NCBI RefSeq assembly: GCF_030283145.1
Contig: NZ_JASNWE010000003.1
Coordinates: 372,001-436,000, forward strand
Length of the DNA: 64,000 nucleotides
From: Actinomadura xylanilytica
GTDB taxonomy: Bacteria > Actinomycetota > Actinomycetes > Streptosporangiales > Streptosporangiaceae
Direction: 5' to 3'
Shown here one piece after another: positions 1 to 9,900 of the stretch (its first letter is position 1; every line of letters starts with the position of its first letter). The notes beneath the pieces are model-generated. The model was given only the letters and a program-made list of their open reading frames with translations, searched no databases and was not told where the DNA came from. The translations under genes and the position numbers were made by a program.

Positions 1-1179
1 CCGGTCGAGCCCGAGCCGTTCCAGCTCGGCCGCCGCGTCATGGACGAGCGGCGGAGCCGGGGTGCGCGGATGCAGCCGGCCGACGCGGTCGCCGCTGAGC
101 ACGCCGACCATCTCGGCCACGACCGGATGCGCGCCGGGCGTGAGCGGGCCGCGGTCGGTCCACGGGAGCGGCTGTTCGAGGTCGTCGGTGATGAGCGCGG
201 CGACCAGGCCGTCCAGCAGGTCGGTGCGGGCCGGGGAGCCGTGGCCGCGCAGCCGGGCCAGGCCCTCGGTGAGGGTCCGCGCGGCGATGAGGTCGGCGGT
301 CGAGACCACCTGCCGGCGCTCGCGGAGCCGTGCCACCACGATCTCGGTGAGGCCGTTCGCCGCCGCCTTCGGGCCGTCCTCCCAGAGCCGCTGGTAGTAC
401 TCGGGCGACGGCATGCCCGACTGGTAGCCGGTGAACGAGTCGAGCCGCCGGAACGAGTACGGCACCAGGAACCCGCCGCCGGCCGCGCCGTCCGGCGGAC
501 TCGGTACCTCGGGCCACGCGGTGTCGCCCGTGTCGCCCGCGGTGGCGGCGAGGGTCTGGAGCGCGGGCTTGTGGAAGCCGCCGGTGACGACCACGACCGG
601 CCGGTCGCCGGCGTCGGCCTCCGCCGCCCTGATCCAGCGCGCCATGTACGCCTCGCGGGCGGTGTCGTCCGGGCCCGCGGGCGACTCGCCGCGAACCAGG
701 TCGAAGTAGGACGCGAGCCGTTCCTCCAGGTCGCCGTCCTGCTCGACCTCGAACAGGTGGTCCCAGAGGGTGTCGGTGTTGTCGACCGCGAAACTGCGGC
801 ACAGCCGCGCGCTGACCTCGGCGTACCTCTCGTCGGCGTCGGCGTAGCGGTTGCGCCGCTCGGAGAACGCCGGATGCCACGCGGGCAGGTCGATGAACCG
901 CACCTCGGCGCCGCACGCCCGGCCGGCCGTCAGCGCCACCCACTCGGGCGAGTAGGCGCAGAACGGCGACCAGGACGCGTGCACCCGCTCCGCGTCCCGG
1001 TAGTAGCTGAAGATCGCCACCGGCAGGTCGTGGCCGAGCAGCAGCTCGTCCAGCCGCCCGCTGAAGTCGGCGGGCCCCTCGACCAGCACGTGCGCGGGAC
1101 GGAGCCGCTCGATGGTGCGGGCGACCAGCCCCGCGCAGGCGGGGCTGTGGTGCCGGACCCCGATGAAGGTGACCGCCAT
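1..1179 (-). CDS. DUF5682 family protein (YehM-like), 3' end outside window
   Basis: Function is unknown. The frame is open from an ATG at 1179 to the window edge (393 codons), so the C-terminus is missing. The start is MAVTFIGVRHHSP, followed by VEGPADF near residues 33-39 and a VTGGFHKPAL segment near residue 205. Paired histidines and a Glu-Gly motif of this kind resemble the TraB/TIKI and erythromycin-esterase-like folds; that link is inference. Its ATG overlaps the stop of the MoxR gene (ATGA), so the two are translationally coupled. In E. coli the related yehM lies beside a MoxR ATPase (yehL) and a DUF4132 gene (yehI), the same grouping as here. A VWA-domain gene and a SWIM-finger gene would be expected past the left edge. 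Confidence 0.8.
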   Translation of the reverse strand, partial: MAVTFIGVRHHSPACAGLVARTIERLRPAHVLVEGPADFSGRLDELLLGHDLPVAIFSYYRDAERVHASWSPFCAYSPEWVALTAGRACGAEVRFIDLPAWHPAFSERRNRYADADERYAEVSARLCRSFAVDNTDTLWDHLFEVEQDGDLEERLASYFDLVRGESPAGPDDTAREAYMARWIRAAEADAGDRPVVVVTGGFHKPALQTLAATAGDTGDTAWPEVPSPPDGAAGGGFLVPYSFRRLDSFTGYQSGMPSPEYYQRLWEDGPKAAANGLTEIVVARLRERRQVVSTADLIAARTLTEGLARLRGHGSPARTDLLDGLVAALITDDLEQPLPWTDRGPLTPGAHPVVAEMVGVLSGDRVGRLHPRTPAPPLVHDAAAELERLGLDR

Positions 1180-2294
1180 CAGCCGGGCAGCAGGTTGCGG
1201 GCGGCGTGCAGCGCCTTCCACTGCTCGCCGGAACGGCGCGACGCCTGCTGCTCGAGGTAGCGGCGCAGCCGCACGAGGTCGTCGGCGCTGTCCTTGGCGG
1301 CGGTCCCGGCCAGGCACTCCACGATGTCGGCGGCCCGGCCCTGCTCACCGCGCAGGAACCACCCGCGGATGCCGACCGCGTGCGCGACCGACACCGCCTC
1401 GGCGGTGCTCATCACCGTCGTCAGCCGGTCCATCGACTGCCCGTTGGCGGCCGTCCCGGTGCGCAGCTCGCGGAACGCGGTGACCAGCACCTCCAGTACG
1501 TCGCGGCGCGGCGGCACCCCGACGCCGGACTGCTCCAGCAGCGCGGCGGCCTCGGTCTCGACCAGGTCGAGCTCGGTCGCGAAGTCGGCGATCGGGAACA
1601 CCGTCTCGAAGTTGAACCGGCGCTTGAGCGCCGCGCTCATCTCGTTGACGCCCCGGTCGCGGGTGTTGGCGGTCGCGATGATGTTGAACCCCTCGCGGGC
1701 GAAGACCATCGCGTCCGGGCCGGTCAGCTCGGGAATCGCCAGCACCCGGTCCGACAGCGGCGACAGCAGCGAGTCCTGCACCTCCAGCGGGCAGCGGGTG
1801 ATCTCCTCGAACCGGACCGCCTTGCCGCCGGCCATGCCGTCGAGCAGCGGCGCGGGCACCAGGGAGCGGGTGGAGGGGCCCTCGGACACCAGCAGCGCGT
1901 AGTTCCAGGAGTACTTGATCTGGTCCTCGGTGGTGGCCGCGCCGCCCTGGATAGTCAGCGTCGAGTCGCCGCTGACCGCCGCGGCGATCAGCTCCGACAG
2001 CAGCGACTTGGCGGTGCCGGGCTCGCCGACCAGCATCAGCCCGCGGCTGGTCGCCAGGGTCACCAGCGCCCGGTCGATCAGCGACGGGTCGCCGACGAAC
2101 TTGCGCCGGATCCCGCGCGCGTCGTCGCCGACGATGAAGCGGCGCGCCGCCTCCAGGCTGAGCGCCCAGCCGGGCGGCCTCGGCGCGGTGTCGGTCTCGC
2201 GCAGCCGCCGCAGCTCGTCGGCGTACCGCACTTCGGCCGGGGGCCGCTGCACCTGCTCTTGCTCGGTCTTGTCCACGGTCTTCTCTACGGTCAT
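1179..2294 (-). CDS. MoxR-family AAA+ ATPase (YehL-like)
   Basis: 371-residue AAA+ ATPase. Walker A is GEPGTAKS (90-97), Walker B is AVRFEE (159-164), sensor 1 is IIATANTRDR (205-214), and an arginine-rich ALKRRFNFE follows at 222-230. MoxR ATPases act as chaperones that remodel partner proteins, often together with VWA-domain proteins. The first 45 residues are charged and probably disordered. The ATG at 2294 has only a weak purine tract (GAAAGAA) upstream. The gene overlaps the DUF5682 gene by four bases and lies 148 bases behind a DUF4132 gene. It has its own predicted damage-type promoter at 2403-2425, which implies a leader of about 100 bases. The substrate is unknown. Confidence 0.92.
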   Translation of the reverse strand: MTVEKTVDKTEQEQVQRPPAEVRYADELRRLRETDTAPRPPGWALSLEAARRFIVGDDARGIRRKFVGDPSLIDRALVTLATSRGLMLVGEPGTAKSLLSELIAAAVSGDSTLTIQGGAATTEDQIKYSWNYALLVSEGPSTRSLVPAPLLDGMAGGKAVRFEEITRCPLEVQDSLLSPLSDRVLAIPELTGPDAMVFAREGFNIIATANTRDRGVNEMSAALKRRFNFETVFPIADFATELDLVETEAAALLEQSGVGVPPRRDVLEVLVTAFRELRTGTAANGQSMDRLTTVMSTAEAVSVAHAVGIRGWFLRGEQGRAADIVECLAGTAAKDSADDLVRLRRYLEQQASRRSGEQWKALHAARNLLPG

Positions 2295-2402
2295 CGGAGT
2301 TCTTTCGGTTCTGAGGGGTCAGACGGCGCGCTCGGCCGGCGCGGTGACGGGCACGAGCGCCGCCGCGCCCGACGGGCCGGCCTTCCCGTCGACCGTGCCC
2401 CA

Positions 2403-2425
2403 ACCGTAGAGGAGCGGTACGACAG
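2403..2425 (-). promoter_or_regulatory. PafBC/RecA-NDp-like promoter of the MoxR-DUF5682 operon
   Basis: On the minus strand this reads CTGTCGTAC-N8-TACGGT: upstream element 2417-2425, spacer 2409-2416, -10 2403-2408. The mycobacterial DNA-damage promoter is TTGTCRGTG-N8-TANNNT. Spacing and -10 match exactly and the TGTCR core matches. The -10 lies 108 bases before the MoxR start, so a leader is predicted here, unlike the other three copies in the window. Confidence 0.6.
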
Positions 2426-2442
2426 ACCACCCGGTATATGGA

Positions 2443-5400
2443 TCATTCACCGGCCGTGGTCCCCGCCGTGAGCCGTTCCAGGTCGCCGAGTATCTCGGAC
2501 GCGGCCACGGCGCCGGCCGCGCCGACGAGGGTGACCCGCTCGAGGAGCTGCTCCTCGGTGTGGTCCAGGTCGCCGATAAAGATCCCCGGCTCGAACTCGA
2601 TGGACACCCGAGCACCGTCCGCGAGGTCGCGCACCACCTGGTCGACGATGGCGCGATCGTCCTGCACCCGCTCCCAGCCGTGCCGTTCCAGGCCGAGCAG
2701 CGCGCCGGACGGGACCTTCAGCCCCTCGAACCGCTTCAGCCTCCCAGTCGTCCGCTCCTCATCGGTGAGCACGTGGACAGGGCGCCCGAGCTGCGGGAAC
2801 GGCTGGAGGATCTCGTAATCGGCGAACACCACCGACCAGGCCGCGACAGCATCACCGAGAGGCAGCGGGTGCATGATCCCCACGCGCGCCGACTCGGGCA
2901 GGTCGAACGGATCGTCCTGGACGTCAGCGAACGTACTGTCCTCGGCCACGCGAAAGGTCGTGACGCGGTCACCGTCCTCGGCGACCCACACCACACGCCG
3001 CGCGATGTGCCACACCAACGGATGCTCGACGAAGAAGGCCCGGAAACCCGCGGGAGTCCAGTGCCGTCCCACGACCATCGCCGTCTCCAGCCGCAGCAGC
3101 AGGTCGGACGCGAGCGCGCGCACGTCCTTCTTCAGCGCGGCGAACCGCGCATAGGCGGCGGGCGCGAGGTCGGCGTCGTCCTTCGCCCCCGGTTTGGGGA
3201 GGGACTTGCGGCGCGTACCGTCCTCATCGAACACCTGCGGCTTGAGCTGCTCGTCGAACCCGACCACGAACCGCCGCGGACCATAATCGAGGGTCAGCGC
3301 ACCGCCCGCGTCCAACCCCAGATCGGGAACGAGCCGGTCTCCCAGCTCGTCGGCGGTCAGGCCCAGGCTCTCGGCGATCTGACCGATCCGCTCCTGGGCC
3401 GCGGCCCGGATCCCGCCGTACTTCACCCGCTGGGCGATGCCGTGCAGGTGCATGAGGGCGACCTCCGTCCCGATCCCGGCCAGCACCGCCAGGCCCCGGA
3501 CCGCCCTGGCGTGCCCGCCCTCCCCCGGCCAGGCGCGGATCAGCGAGGACAGCCGCCGGACGACGTCGTCGTCGCCGAGCGGGCCGAGCGCGGTCAGCGC
3601 CCAGCCGTCCGCCGGCGGCATCCCGAGCATCTGCCACCGCCGGAACAGCGCCCAGCCGAACTCGGCGAGCGATCCCGGATCGCACGCCGCGGCGACCGTC
3701 GTGACCTCCGGGTAGATCTCATCGGGCCTGGACGTCGCCAGCATCGTCAGCAGATGCCGCGTCGCGGAGTCGGGCAGCGCCCGGTCACGTCCGGGCAGCA
3801 GCACCTGCGGAAGCGCCGCCGGGTCCGCCCAGCCGGGGACCGGGCGCGGCGTCGGACGCCGCTTGGCCGGCGCCACCGCCGGGTTCTCGGCGACGGGCTC
3901 CGGTGCCTCGGCCGAGAGCATGGCGGCGACGGCCTCCGCGGCTTGGTCACCGTGGGCGCGAGCCGCCCGGACGACCTCGTCCCGGCCCCGGTCCGCGGCG
4001 ATCAGCCGGAGCGCGGCCCCGGCGTTGCGCCGGGGCGCCGCGCGCTTGCCCAGCGCGTCCGGGACCAGGTACGGGACGGCCGTCAGGCCGTGCCGGGCGA
4101 ACCAGGCGCGCGCCTGGTCCCGCGCCGACGGGAGGCGTACCAGCCAGTCGGCCGCCAGCCGCGCGACATCGGCGCGGAGGTAGGGCAGCAGCAGACCGCC
4201 CTTGTCGGTGGGGAACCGCTTCGCGACCCCGTACACCACGTCCAGCACGTCTCGCTCGTACCGCGCCGCGAGCGGTTTGATGTGGCGGACGTCGAGCATG
4301 CCGAGTTCCGGATTCCACTCGCCGAGCAGGGGGCGGACGAACTCGTCCGGGCCCGCCGCCAGGAACCGCGCCTGCTCCCACGGCCGGAAGCCCATCGAAC
4401 CGGCGTCGAACCCCTGCACCGCCTGCTTCCACTTCCGTTCGTCCCAGTCATCGTTGCCGTGTCGGGACGTGTGCCCGGCGTCGCGCCACCTCTCGCGTTC
4501 GCCGGGCTCCCAGACGACCTCCGAACCGGCGGGCGGGGTCAGGCCGGTGACGACCGGCAGGTCGTCCCTCTGCGCGGCCTTGGGCTTCTTGGCCTTCTCC
4601 TTGGGACGGAGCCAGGGCGGCTCCACCAGGTCGCGCGGCACCGTTTCCGCGGGAGCGTCCGGCACCCGTATGACGGACGCCGCCAGGGCCGCGGCCTCCG
4701 CGGGCAGGTCGCCGCGGGCGGCGAGCTCGGGATGGGCCCGCAGGTGCGCCTTCAGCAGCTCGGTGGCGAGCTCGGCGGCCCGTGACGTGCCCGCACCGGC
4801 CGGGGAGAGCAGCCTGACCGCGCGGACAGGGAAGCGTTCCATCGCCGTCAGCAGCGCGGTCTGGGCCTCCTGGAGCTCGATCCGCTCCACCATCGCGGCG
4901 AACGCCTCGTCGGTCGGGAGCACGCCGATGGCGGCGAGCAGCTCCGCGTGGCCGATGGACGGCATCCCGTTCGCGTCCATCCCGGCGGCCAGCAGCGGGA
5001 GGACCATCGGGCCGAGCGACTCGGTCATCGTGATGACGGAGCCGTCCCGACAGTCGTCGTAGCCCAGCCGCAACCAGCCGCTGAGCAGTTCGACGTGCGC
5101 GCGCGTGCTCACCGAGGGCAGCAGGAACCTCTTCAGGCTCCAGGGCGTCTCGAGGGCGCAGCACTCCTCCACCCAGTCGTCGCGGGTCGGCACCAGGTAC
5201 GACACGACCAGCCGCTGCATTGGGGACCGGCGGGACGCCGCCAGCCGTTCCACCGCGTCGAGGTACTCCGCGTCGCCCGCGTTCGCCAGCAGCACCCGGA
5301 CTCTGCGTGCGGCCTCGCCGGACGGGGGCCGCCCGCCCCAGGTCGGCCCCCAGAAGGGGTCGGCGTACATGGAGTGCAGACTCTGGTGCGCCGAGACGTC

Positions 5401-5781
5401 GGGCAGTTCCGCGAACGCGCACGCGGCGAACGCGAGGCCGTGCCCGGCGATCCACGAGTCGGTGAACAGCTCCTCCAGGTGGTACCGGTCGTCCCGCCCG
5501 GTGCAGATGATCTCGGCGACCACCGCCGCGCCCATCGGGTCGGCCTCGCCGCCCAGATGCCGCCGGGCCCCTTCGACCATGCCGCGGTCGGCGGCCGGAT
5601 CGGCGAGCGCCTCGTCGATGTGGTCGCGGTCGAACTCCATGAGCACCCGGACCCGTTCCGCGGCGTCCCCGGCGATCTCGACCGCCGGGCCGGGCGGGCC
5701 GCCACAGCGCGGGTGCACCCCGCCGCGCAGGGACTCGGGGAGCACCAGGACATCCTCGTCCGAGGGGAGCTGATCATCCAT
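2443..5781 (-). CDS. DUF4132 domain protein, copy A (YehI/MolR-like)
   Basis: About 1112 residues, no signal peptide or membrane segment, so a cytoplasmic protein of unknown function. The middle is helical and repeat-like. The C-terminal 350 residues carry the DUF4132 pattern, including TLDYGPRRFVVGFDEQLKP, LTDEERTTGRLKRFEG and a GWERV motif. E. coli YehI has the same domain. A GTG at 5787 would add two residues, but the promoter -10 box ends at 5790. An ATG at 5781 gives the same 8-base gap seen in copy B, so a leaderless start at 5781 is preferred. Copy B (6975-10358) is a full-length paralogue sharing the N-terminal DEDxLVLP motif. The gene precedes the MoxR-DUF5682 pair on the same strand. 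Confidence 0.88.
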   Translation of the reverse strand: MDDQLPSDEDVLVLPESLRGGVHPRCGGPPGPAVEIAGDAAERVRVLMEFDRDHIDEALADPAADRGMVEGARRHLGGEADPMGAAVVAEIICTGRDDRYHLEELFTDSWIAGHGLAFAACAFAELPDVSAHQSLHSMYADPFWGPTWGGRPPSGEAARRVRVLLANAGDAEYLDAVERLAASRRSPMQRLVVSYLVPTRDDWVEECCALETPWSLKRFLLPSVSTRAHVELLSGWLRLGYDDCRDGSVITMTESLGPMVLPLLAAGMDANGMPSIGHAELLAAIGVLPTDEAFAAMVERIELQEAQTALLTAMERFPVRAVRLLSPAGAGTSRAAELATELLKAHLRAHPELAARGDLPAEAAALAASVIRVPDAPAETVPRDLVEPPWLRPKEKAKKPKAAQRDDLPVVTGLTPPAGSEVVWEPGERERWRDAGHTSRHGNDDWDERKWKQAVQGFDAGSMGFRPWEQARFLAAGPDEFVRPLLGEWNPELGMLDVRHIKPLAARYERDVLDVVYGVAKRFPTDKGGLLLPYLRADVARLAADWLVRLPSARDQARAWFARHGLTAVPYLVPDALGKRAAPRRNAGAALRLIAADRGRDEVVRAARAHGDQAAEAVAAMLSAEAPEPVAENPAVAPAKRRPTPRPVPGWADPAALPQVLLPGRDRALPDSATRHLLTMLATSRPDEIYPEVTTVAAACDPGSLAEFGWALFRRWQMLGMPPADGWALTALGPLGDDDVVRRLSSLIRAWPGEGGHARAVRGLAVLAGIGTEVALMHLHGIAQRVKYGGIRAAAQERIGQIAESLGLTADELGDRLVPDLGLDAGGALTLDYGPRRFVVGFDEQLKPQVFDEDGTRRKSLPKPGAKDDADLAPAAYARFAALKKDVRALASDLLLRLETAMVVGRHWTPAGFRAFFVEHPLVWHIARRVVWVAEDGDRVTTFRVAEDSTFADVQDDPFDLPESARVGIMHPLPLGDAVAAWSVVFADYEILQPFPQLGRPVHVLTDEERTTGRLKRFEGLKVPSGALLGLERHGWERVQDDRAIVDQVVRDLADGARVSIEFEPGIFIGDLDHTEEQLLERVTLVGAAGAVAASEILGDLERLTAGTTAGE

Positions 5782-5789
5782 GGCCACTC

Positions 5790-5812
5790 ACCGTAAAGGA
5801 GCCGTACGACAG
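5790..5812 (-). promoter_or_regulatory. PafBC/RecA-NDp-like promoter of DUF4132 copy A
   Basis: Minus strand CTGTCGTAC-N8-TACGGT: element 5804-5812, spacer 5796-5803, -10 5790-5795. Eight bases separate the -10 from the ATG at 5781, giving a leaderless or near-leaderless transcript. The spacer (GGCTCCTT) also resembles that of the MoxR copy (CGCTCCTC). Confidence 0.65.
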
Positions 5813-5834
5813 TCCGGACCGGCCGTGGGGGATC

Positions 5835-6968
5835 ATGGACGATATGGGACACGAGATCGGCGACGGCACACTGGCGGTCGGAGCGGGCAGGCCGCCGGCG
5901 GAGAAGCACGCACCGGGCCTCCCGGGACCGGTGTTCGCCGCGCACTACCACCTGCCGGGCGAGCCGACCGGCCCGTACACCTACGGCCGCGACACCAACC
6001 CCACGTGGACGCTGCTGGAGCGGGCGATCGGCGAGCTGGAGGGCGGCGCCGAGGTGACCGCGTTCTCATCCGGGATGGCGGCCGTGTCCGCGGTGCTGCT
6101 GTCGCAGGTGAAGGCCGGAGACACCGTCGTGCTGCCGGACGACTGCTACCAGACGACACGGGCGCTCCGAGGGCGGCTCGAATCGTACGGGGTCCATGTG
6201 CGGACGGCGCGCACGGCCGGGGACGCTCAGCTCGACGCGCTCGACGGCGCCGCCCTCGTCTGGCTGGAGACCCCGTCCAACCCGGGCCTGGACGTCTGCG
6301 ACATCGCGCGGATCGCCGGGGCCGCGCACGCCGCCGGCGCCCTGGTCGCGGTCGACAACACCCTCGCCACCCCGCTCGGGCAGCGGCCCCTGGACCTCGG
6401 CGCCGACTTCTCGGTGGCCAGCGACACCAAGGCCCTCACCGGGCACGGCGACCTGATGCTCGGCCACGTCGCCACCCGCGCCCCCGGGCTCGCCGACGCC
6501 GTGCGGCTCTGGCGCAAGACCGTCGGCGCGATCCCCGGCCCGATGGAGGCGTGGCTCGCGCACCGCTCGCTCGCCACGCTGCACCTGCGGCTGGACCGGC
6601 AGGCCGTCAACGCCCTCGCCCTGGCGGGCGCCCTCCTCGACCGTCCCGAGATCAGTGGGCTCCGCTACCCGGGACTGCCCGGCGACCCCGCGCACGAGCC
6701 CGCGGCCCGCCAGATGCGCCGGTTCGGCTGCGTGGTGTCGTTCACCCTGCCGGACGAGGCGCACGCCGAACGGTTCCTCGGCGCCCTGAGCCTCATCGAC
6801 CAGGCGACCAGCTTCGGCAGCGTGCACAGCTCGGCGGAGCGCCGCGGACGCTGGGGCGGCGACGCCGTCGCGCCGGGCTTCGTCCGCTTCTCCGTCGGCG
6901 TCGAGGACACCGCCGACCTCCTGGCGGACGTCACTGCGGCCCTGTCCGCCGCCGCGGAGGCCCCGTGA
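5835..6968 (+). CDS. PLP-dependent cystathionine gamma-lyase/synthase family enzyme
   Basis: 377-residue Cys/Met-metabolism PLP enzyme, probably a cystathionine gamma-lyase (cystathionine to cysteine, 2-oxobutyrate and ammonia). Visible motifs are YGRDTNPT (50-57), the phosphate-binding SSGMAA (78-83), ETPSNP (145-150), the pyridine-nitrogen Asp in VAVDNT (Asp174) and the PLP lysine in SDTKALTGHGD (Lys199). The family is usually 380-400 residues. The ATG at 5835 follows a GGGGG tract; an in-frame ATG at 5844 is possible. It is divergent from DUF4132 copy A by 53 bases and ends 6 bases from the stop of copy B, so it is wedged between the paralogues. A gamma-synthase role cannot be excluded from sequence alone. 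Confidence 0.9.
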   Translation: MDDMGHEIGDGTLAVGAGRPPAEKHAPGLPGPVFAAHYHLPGEPTGPYTYGRDTNPTWTLLERAIGELEGGAEVTAFSSGMAAVSAVLLSQVKAGDTVVLPDDCYQTTRALRGRLESYGVHVRTARTAGDAQLDALDGAALVWLETPSNPGLDVCDIARIAGAAHAAGALVAVDNTLATPLGQRPLDLGADFSVASDTKALTGHGDLMLGHVATRAPGLADAVRLWRKTVGAIPGPMEAWLAHRSLATLHLRLDRQAVNALALAGALLDRPEISGLRYPGLPGDPAHEPAARQMRRFGCVVSFTLPDEAHAERFLGALSLIDQATSFGSVHSSAERRGRWGGDAVAPGFVRFSVGVEDTADLLADVTAALSAAAEAP

Positions 6969-6974
6969 ACAGGT

Positions 6975-9900
6975 TCAGGCCCGGACCACCTCCTCGAGGC
7001 CGGCGATGATCTCGGACGCGATGACCGGGTCCAGCTCGCCGAAGGGAAGTTCGGGGGCGTGGTGGAGGCTCTGCGGGCCGTCCTTCAGCCAGACGGCCTC
7101 CAGCTCCTGCTTCTCCGCATAGTCCGTGGCGACGACCGGGATGCCGGGATCGAGGCCGATCACCGCGGCGCGGCCGTCCGGGAGGGGGCGGAAGATCCGG
7201 AATTCGAGGCCGCCGTCCTCGGCGCCGCCGCGTTCCCAGCCGCGCCGGGTGAGGCCGAGGATCTTCCCCACCGAGGCGGTGCGGCCCTCGAAGCGGCGCA
7301 GGCGGGTGCCCGCCCGCTCCTCGGCGGTGAGGGTGTGGACCGGGCGGTCGAGCTGGGGGAACGGCTGGAGGATCTCGTAGTCGGCGAACACCTCCGACCA
7401 GGCGGCCAGGGCGTCCCCGAGGTGCAGGGGGTGCGCGATGCCGACGCGCGCGGCGGCGGGGAGGACGAGCACGTCGTCGTCCGCGCTCGCGAGGGTGCGG
7501 TCCTCGGCGAGGCGGAACGGGACGATCTCGCCGCCGTCGTCGGCGAGCCACACCAGGCGGCGCGCGAGGTGCCGCATCAGGGGGTGGCGGACGAAGAGGG
7601 CCCCGAACTCCTCGGGCGTCCAGCGGCGCCGCGCGACCATCGCCGCCTCCATCCGGCGGATCTGGAGGCCGGCGATCGCCCGCGCCTCCTTCTTCAGCTC
7701 GGCGAAGCGCGCGTAGGCTGCGCGGGCGGGCCCGGCGTCGTCCCTGGCGCCGGGCTTCGGGAGGGTCTTGCGCGGCGTGCCGTCCTCGTCGGCGACGCAC
7801 GGCTCGAGCCGCTCGTCGAAGCCGATGACGAACCGCCGGGTGCCGTAGTCGAGCGTCGTCGCGCCCGCCTCGTCCAGCCCGAGGTCGGGGACGACGCGGT
7901 CGGCGAGCTGTTCGGCGGTGAGGCCGAGCGCGGCGGCGACGTCGGCCATGCGGTCCTGCGCACGGGCCTTGACCCCCTTGTACCGGGACGTCTGCGCGAT
8001 CCCGTTGAGCTGGTTCAGCGCCACCTCGGTGCCCATGTTCGCCAGAGCGTCCAGCCCCCTGACCGCGCGCTGGTGGCGGCCGTCGCCCGACCAGGCCCTG
8101 ATCAGCGGGGTCAGGCGGCGCGCCACGGCGTCGTCGCCGGTCCAGCCCAGGGTGGTGAGCGTCCAGCCGGGTCCGAGCTGGAACAGCTCCCAGCCGAGGT
8201 CGGCCAGGGACGCCGGGTCGCAGATCTCCCGGGCCGCCCGAACGCCCTCGTGCGGCTCACCGTCCTCAGCCGACAGCGCCAGCGCTGTGACCAGGTACGC
8301 GACGACCGTGTCCGGGAGCCGGTCGGCGCGGTCGCGCAGCAGCACCTGCGGGAGGCGGGCCGGATCGGCCCAGCCGGTGTTGGGGATCTTGCGCGGGACG
8401 AGATCCCGCGGATCGCGCGCCAGGATCGCCGCGACGCCGTCGGCGGCCTCGGCACCATGGGCGCGCGCGGCCTCGACGACGGCGTCCCCGCCGTGGGCGG
8501 AGGCGAGGGCGTGCAGCGCCCGTTCGGCGTCGCGGCGCCGCTTCACCGCCGTCCCGAGGGCGGCGGGCACCAGGTGGGGCACCACCGTGACACCGTGCCG
8601 CGCGAACCAGGCGTCGGTGATCTCCTTCCCTCCGCGCAGCCGGGACGCCCAGTCGGCCATCAGCGCGGCCACCTCGGCATTCAGGAACGGGACGAGCAGC
8701 GCGCCGAAACGAATCGGCCCACTGCGCGCGAAACTGATCGCGATGGGCAGCGCGTCGAGTTCGAAACGGGCCAGGACGGGGGGCATCCATTGCTCGGAGT
8801 CGCTGGGGCCGGCCGTGCGGACCCAGCCCTCGAGGAACCAGCCCGCGAGCAGGGGGCGGACGCTCTCCTCGGGGCCGCCCAGCAGCACGGCCGTCTGCTT
8901 CTGGCGGGTGAGCCGTCTGGCACGGAAGTCGGCGATCCGCTTCTCCCAGGCGGGACGGTCGGCCGCGGGCACGGGCTCCAGCGAGGCGTATCCGGACCAT
9001 CCCTCCCACCAGTCGTTGGGATAGGCGACGACGGTCTGAAGCCAGGCGTCACGTTCCGCCGGCCCCCACACGACGGACTGCTCGGCGGGGGCCGTCAGGC
9101 CCTTGAGGACCGGCTGCCCGGTCTTCTGCCGCCGGCGCGTCCACGGCGGTTCGGTCAGCACACGCGGCAGCGTCTCGGCGGAAGCCTCCTCGGCCCGCCT
9201 CCACGTCGCGACCAGAGGCTCGACGAGCGCGCGGGCACCGGCGGTCAGGCCGGGCAGTTCGGCGGCGGCCATGCCCGGGGCGGCGCGGACCTGGTCGTTC
9301 AGCAGCTCCGCGGCGTGCGGTGACGCCTCCGCCGTGCCCGCCGCCTCGGCCAGCGCCCTGAGCGCCCGCGCCGGAGAGCGTTCCATCACCGCGAGCATTC
9401 CGAGCCGCGCGTCCCGCCGATCCACGCGGCACGCCAGCACCGCGCACGCCTCGTCGGACGGCAGCGCGGCGAGCACCTCGACGGCCCGCCGGCGCGCTAT
9501 GAACTGAGCTCCGCCGTCGAGCAGCGCGGCCAGCAGCGGCGCCACGGCCCCGCCGAGCCCGTCGGCCATCGTGGTCATGATGCCGAACAGGCGGGAACCG
9601 GTGCACGGAATCGGTAGTCCACCGAGGGCACGGACCTGGTCGGCCGTGCTCAGGGCGCAGAACATCGCCCAGTGAACGGCAGGGCCGACCTCCGCCGGGG
9701 GCGGGTCCGCGCAGACCTCGTCCACCCACCCACGCTCGGTCGGGACGAGGTAGCCGGTGACCAGGCGCTGGAACGGCGTCCGGCGGCAGGCCGCGAGGCC
9801 GGCGACCGCGTCCCGGTAGTCGTCGGCGCCGGACGCCGCCAGCAGCGCCCGCAGCCGGCGGGGCGCCTCCTCCGGCAACGCCGCGTACTCGCCGGACGGG

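Noticed and set aside
2560..4785. Long plus-strand frames opposite the DUF4132 genes (also around 7059-9323).
   Set aside because: Shadow frames: His/Arg/Gln-rich, no domains, no ribosome-binding sites, fully overlapping well-supported genes.
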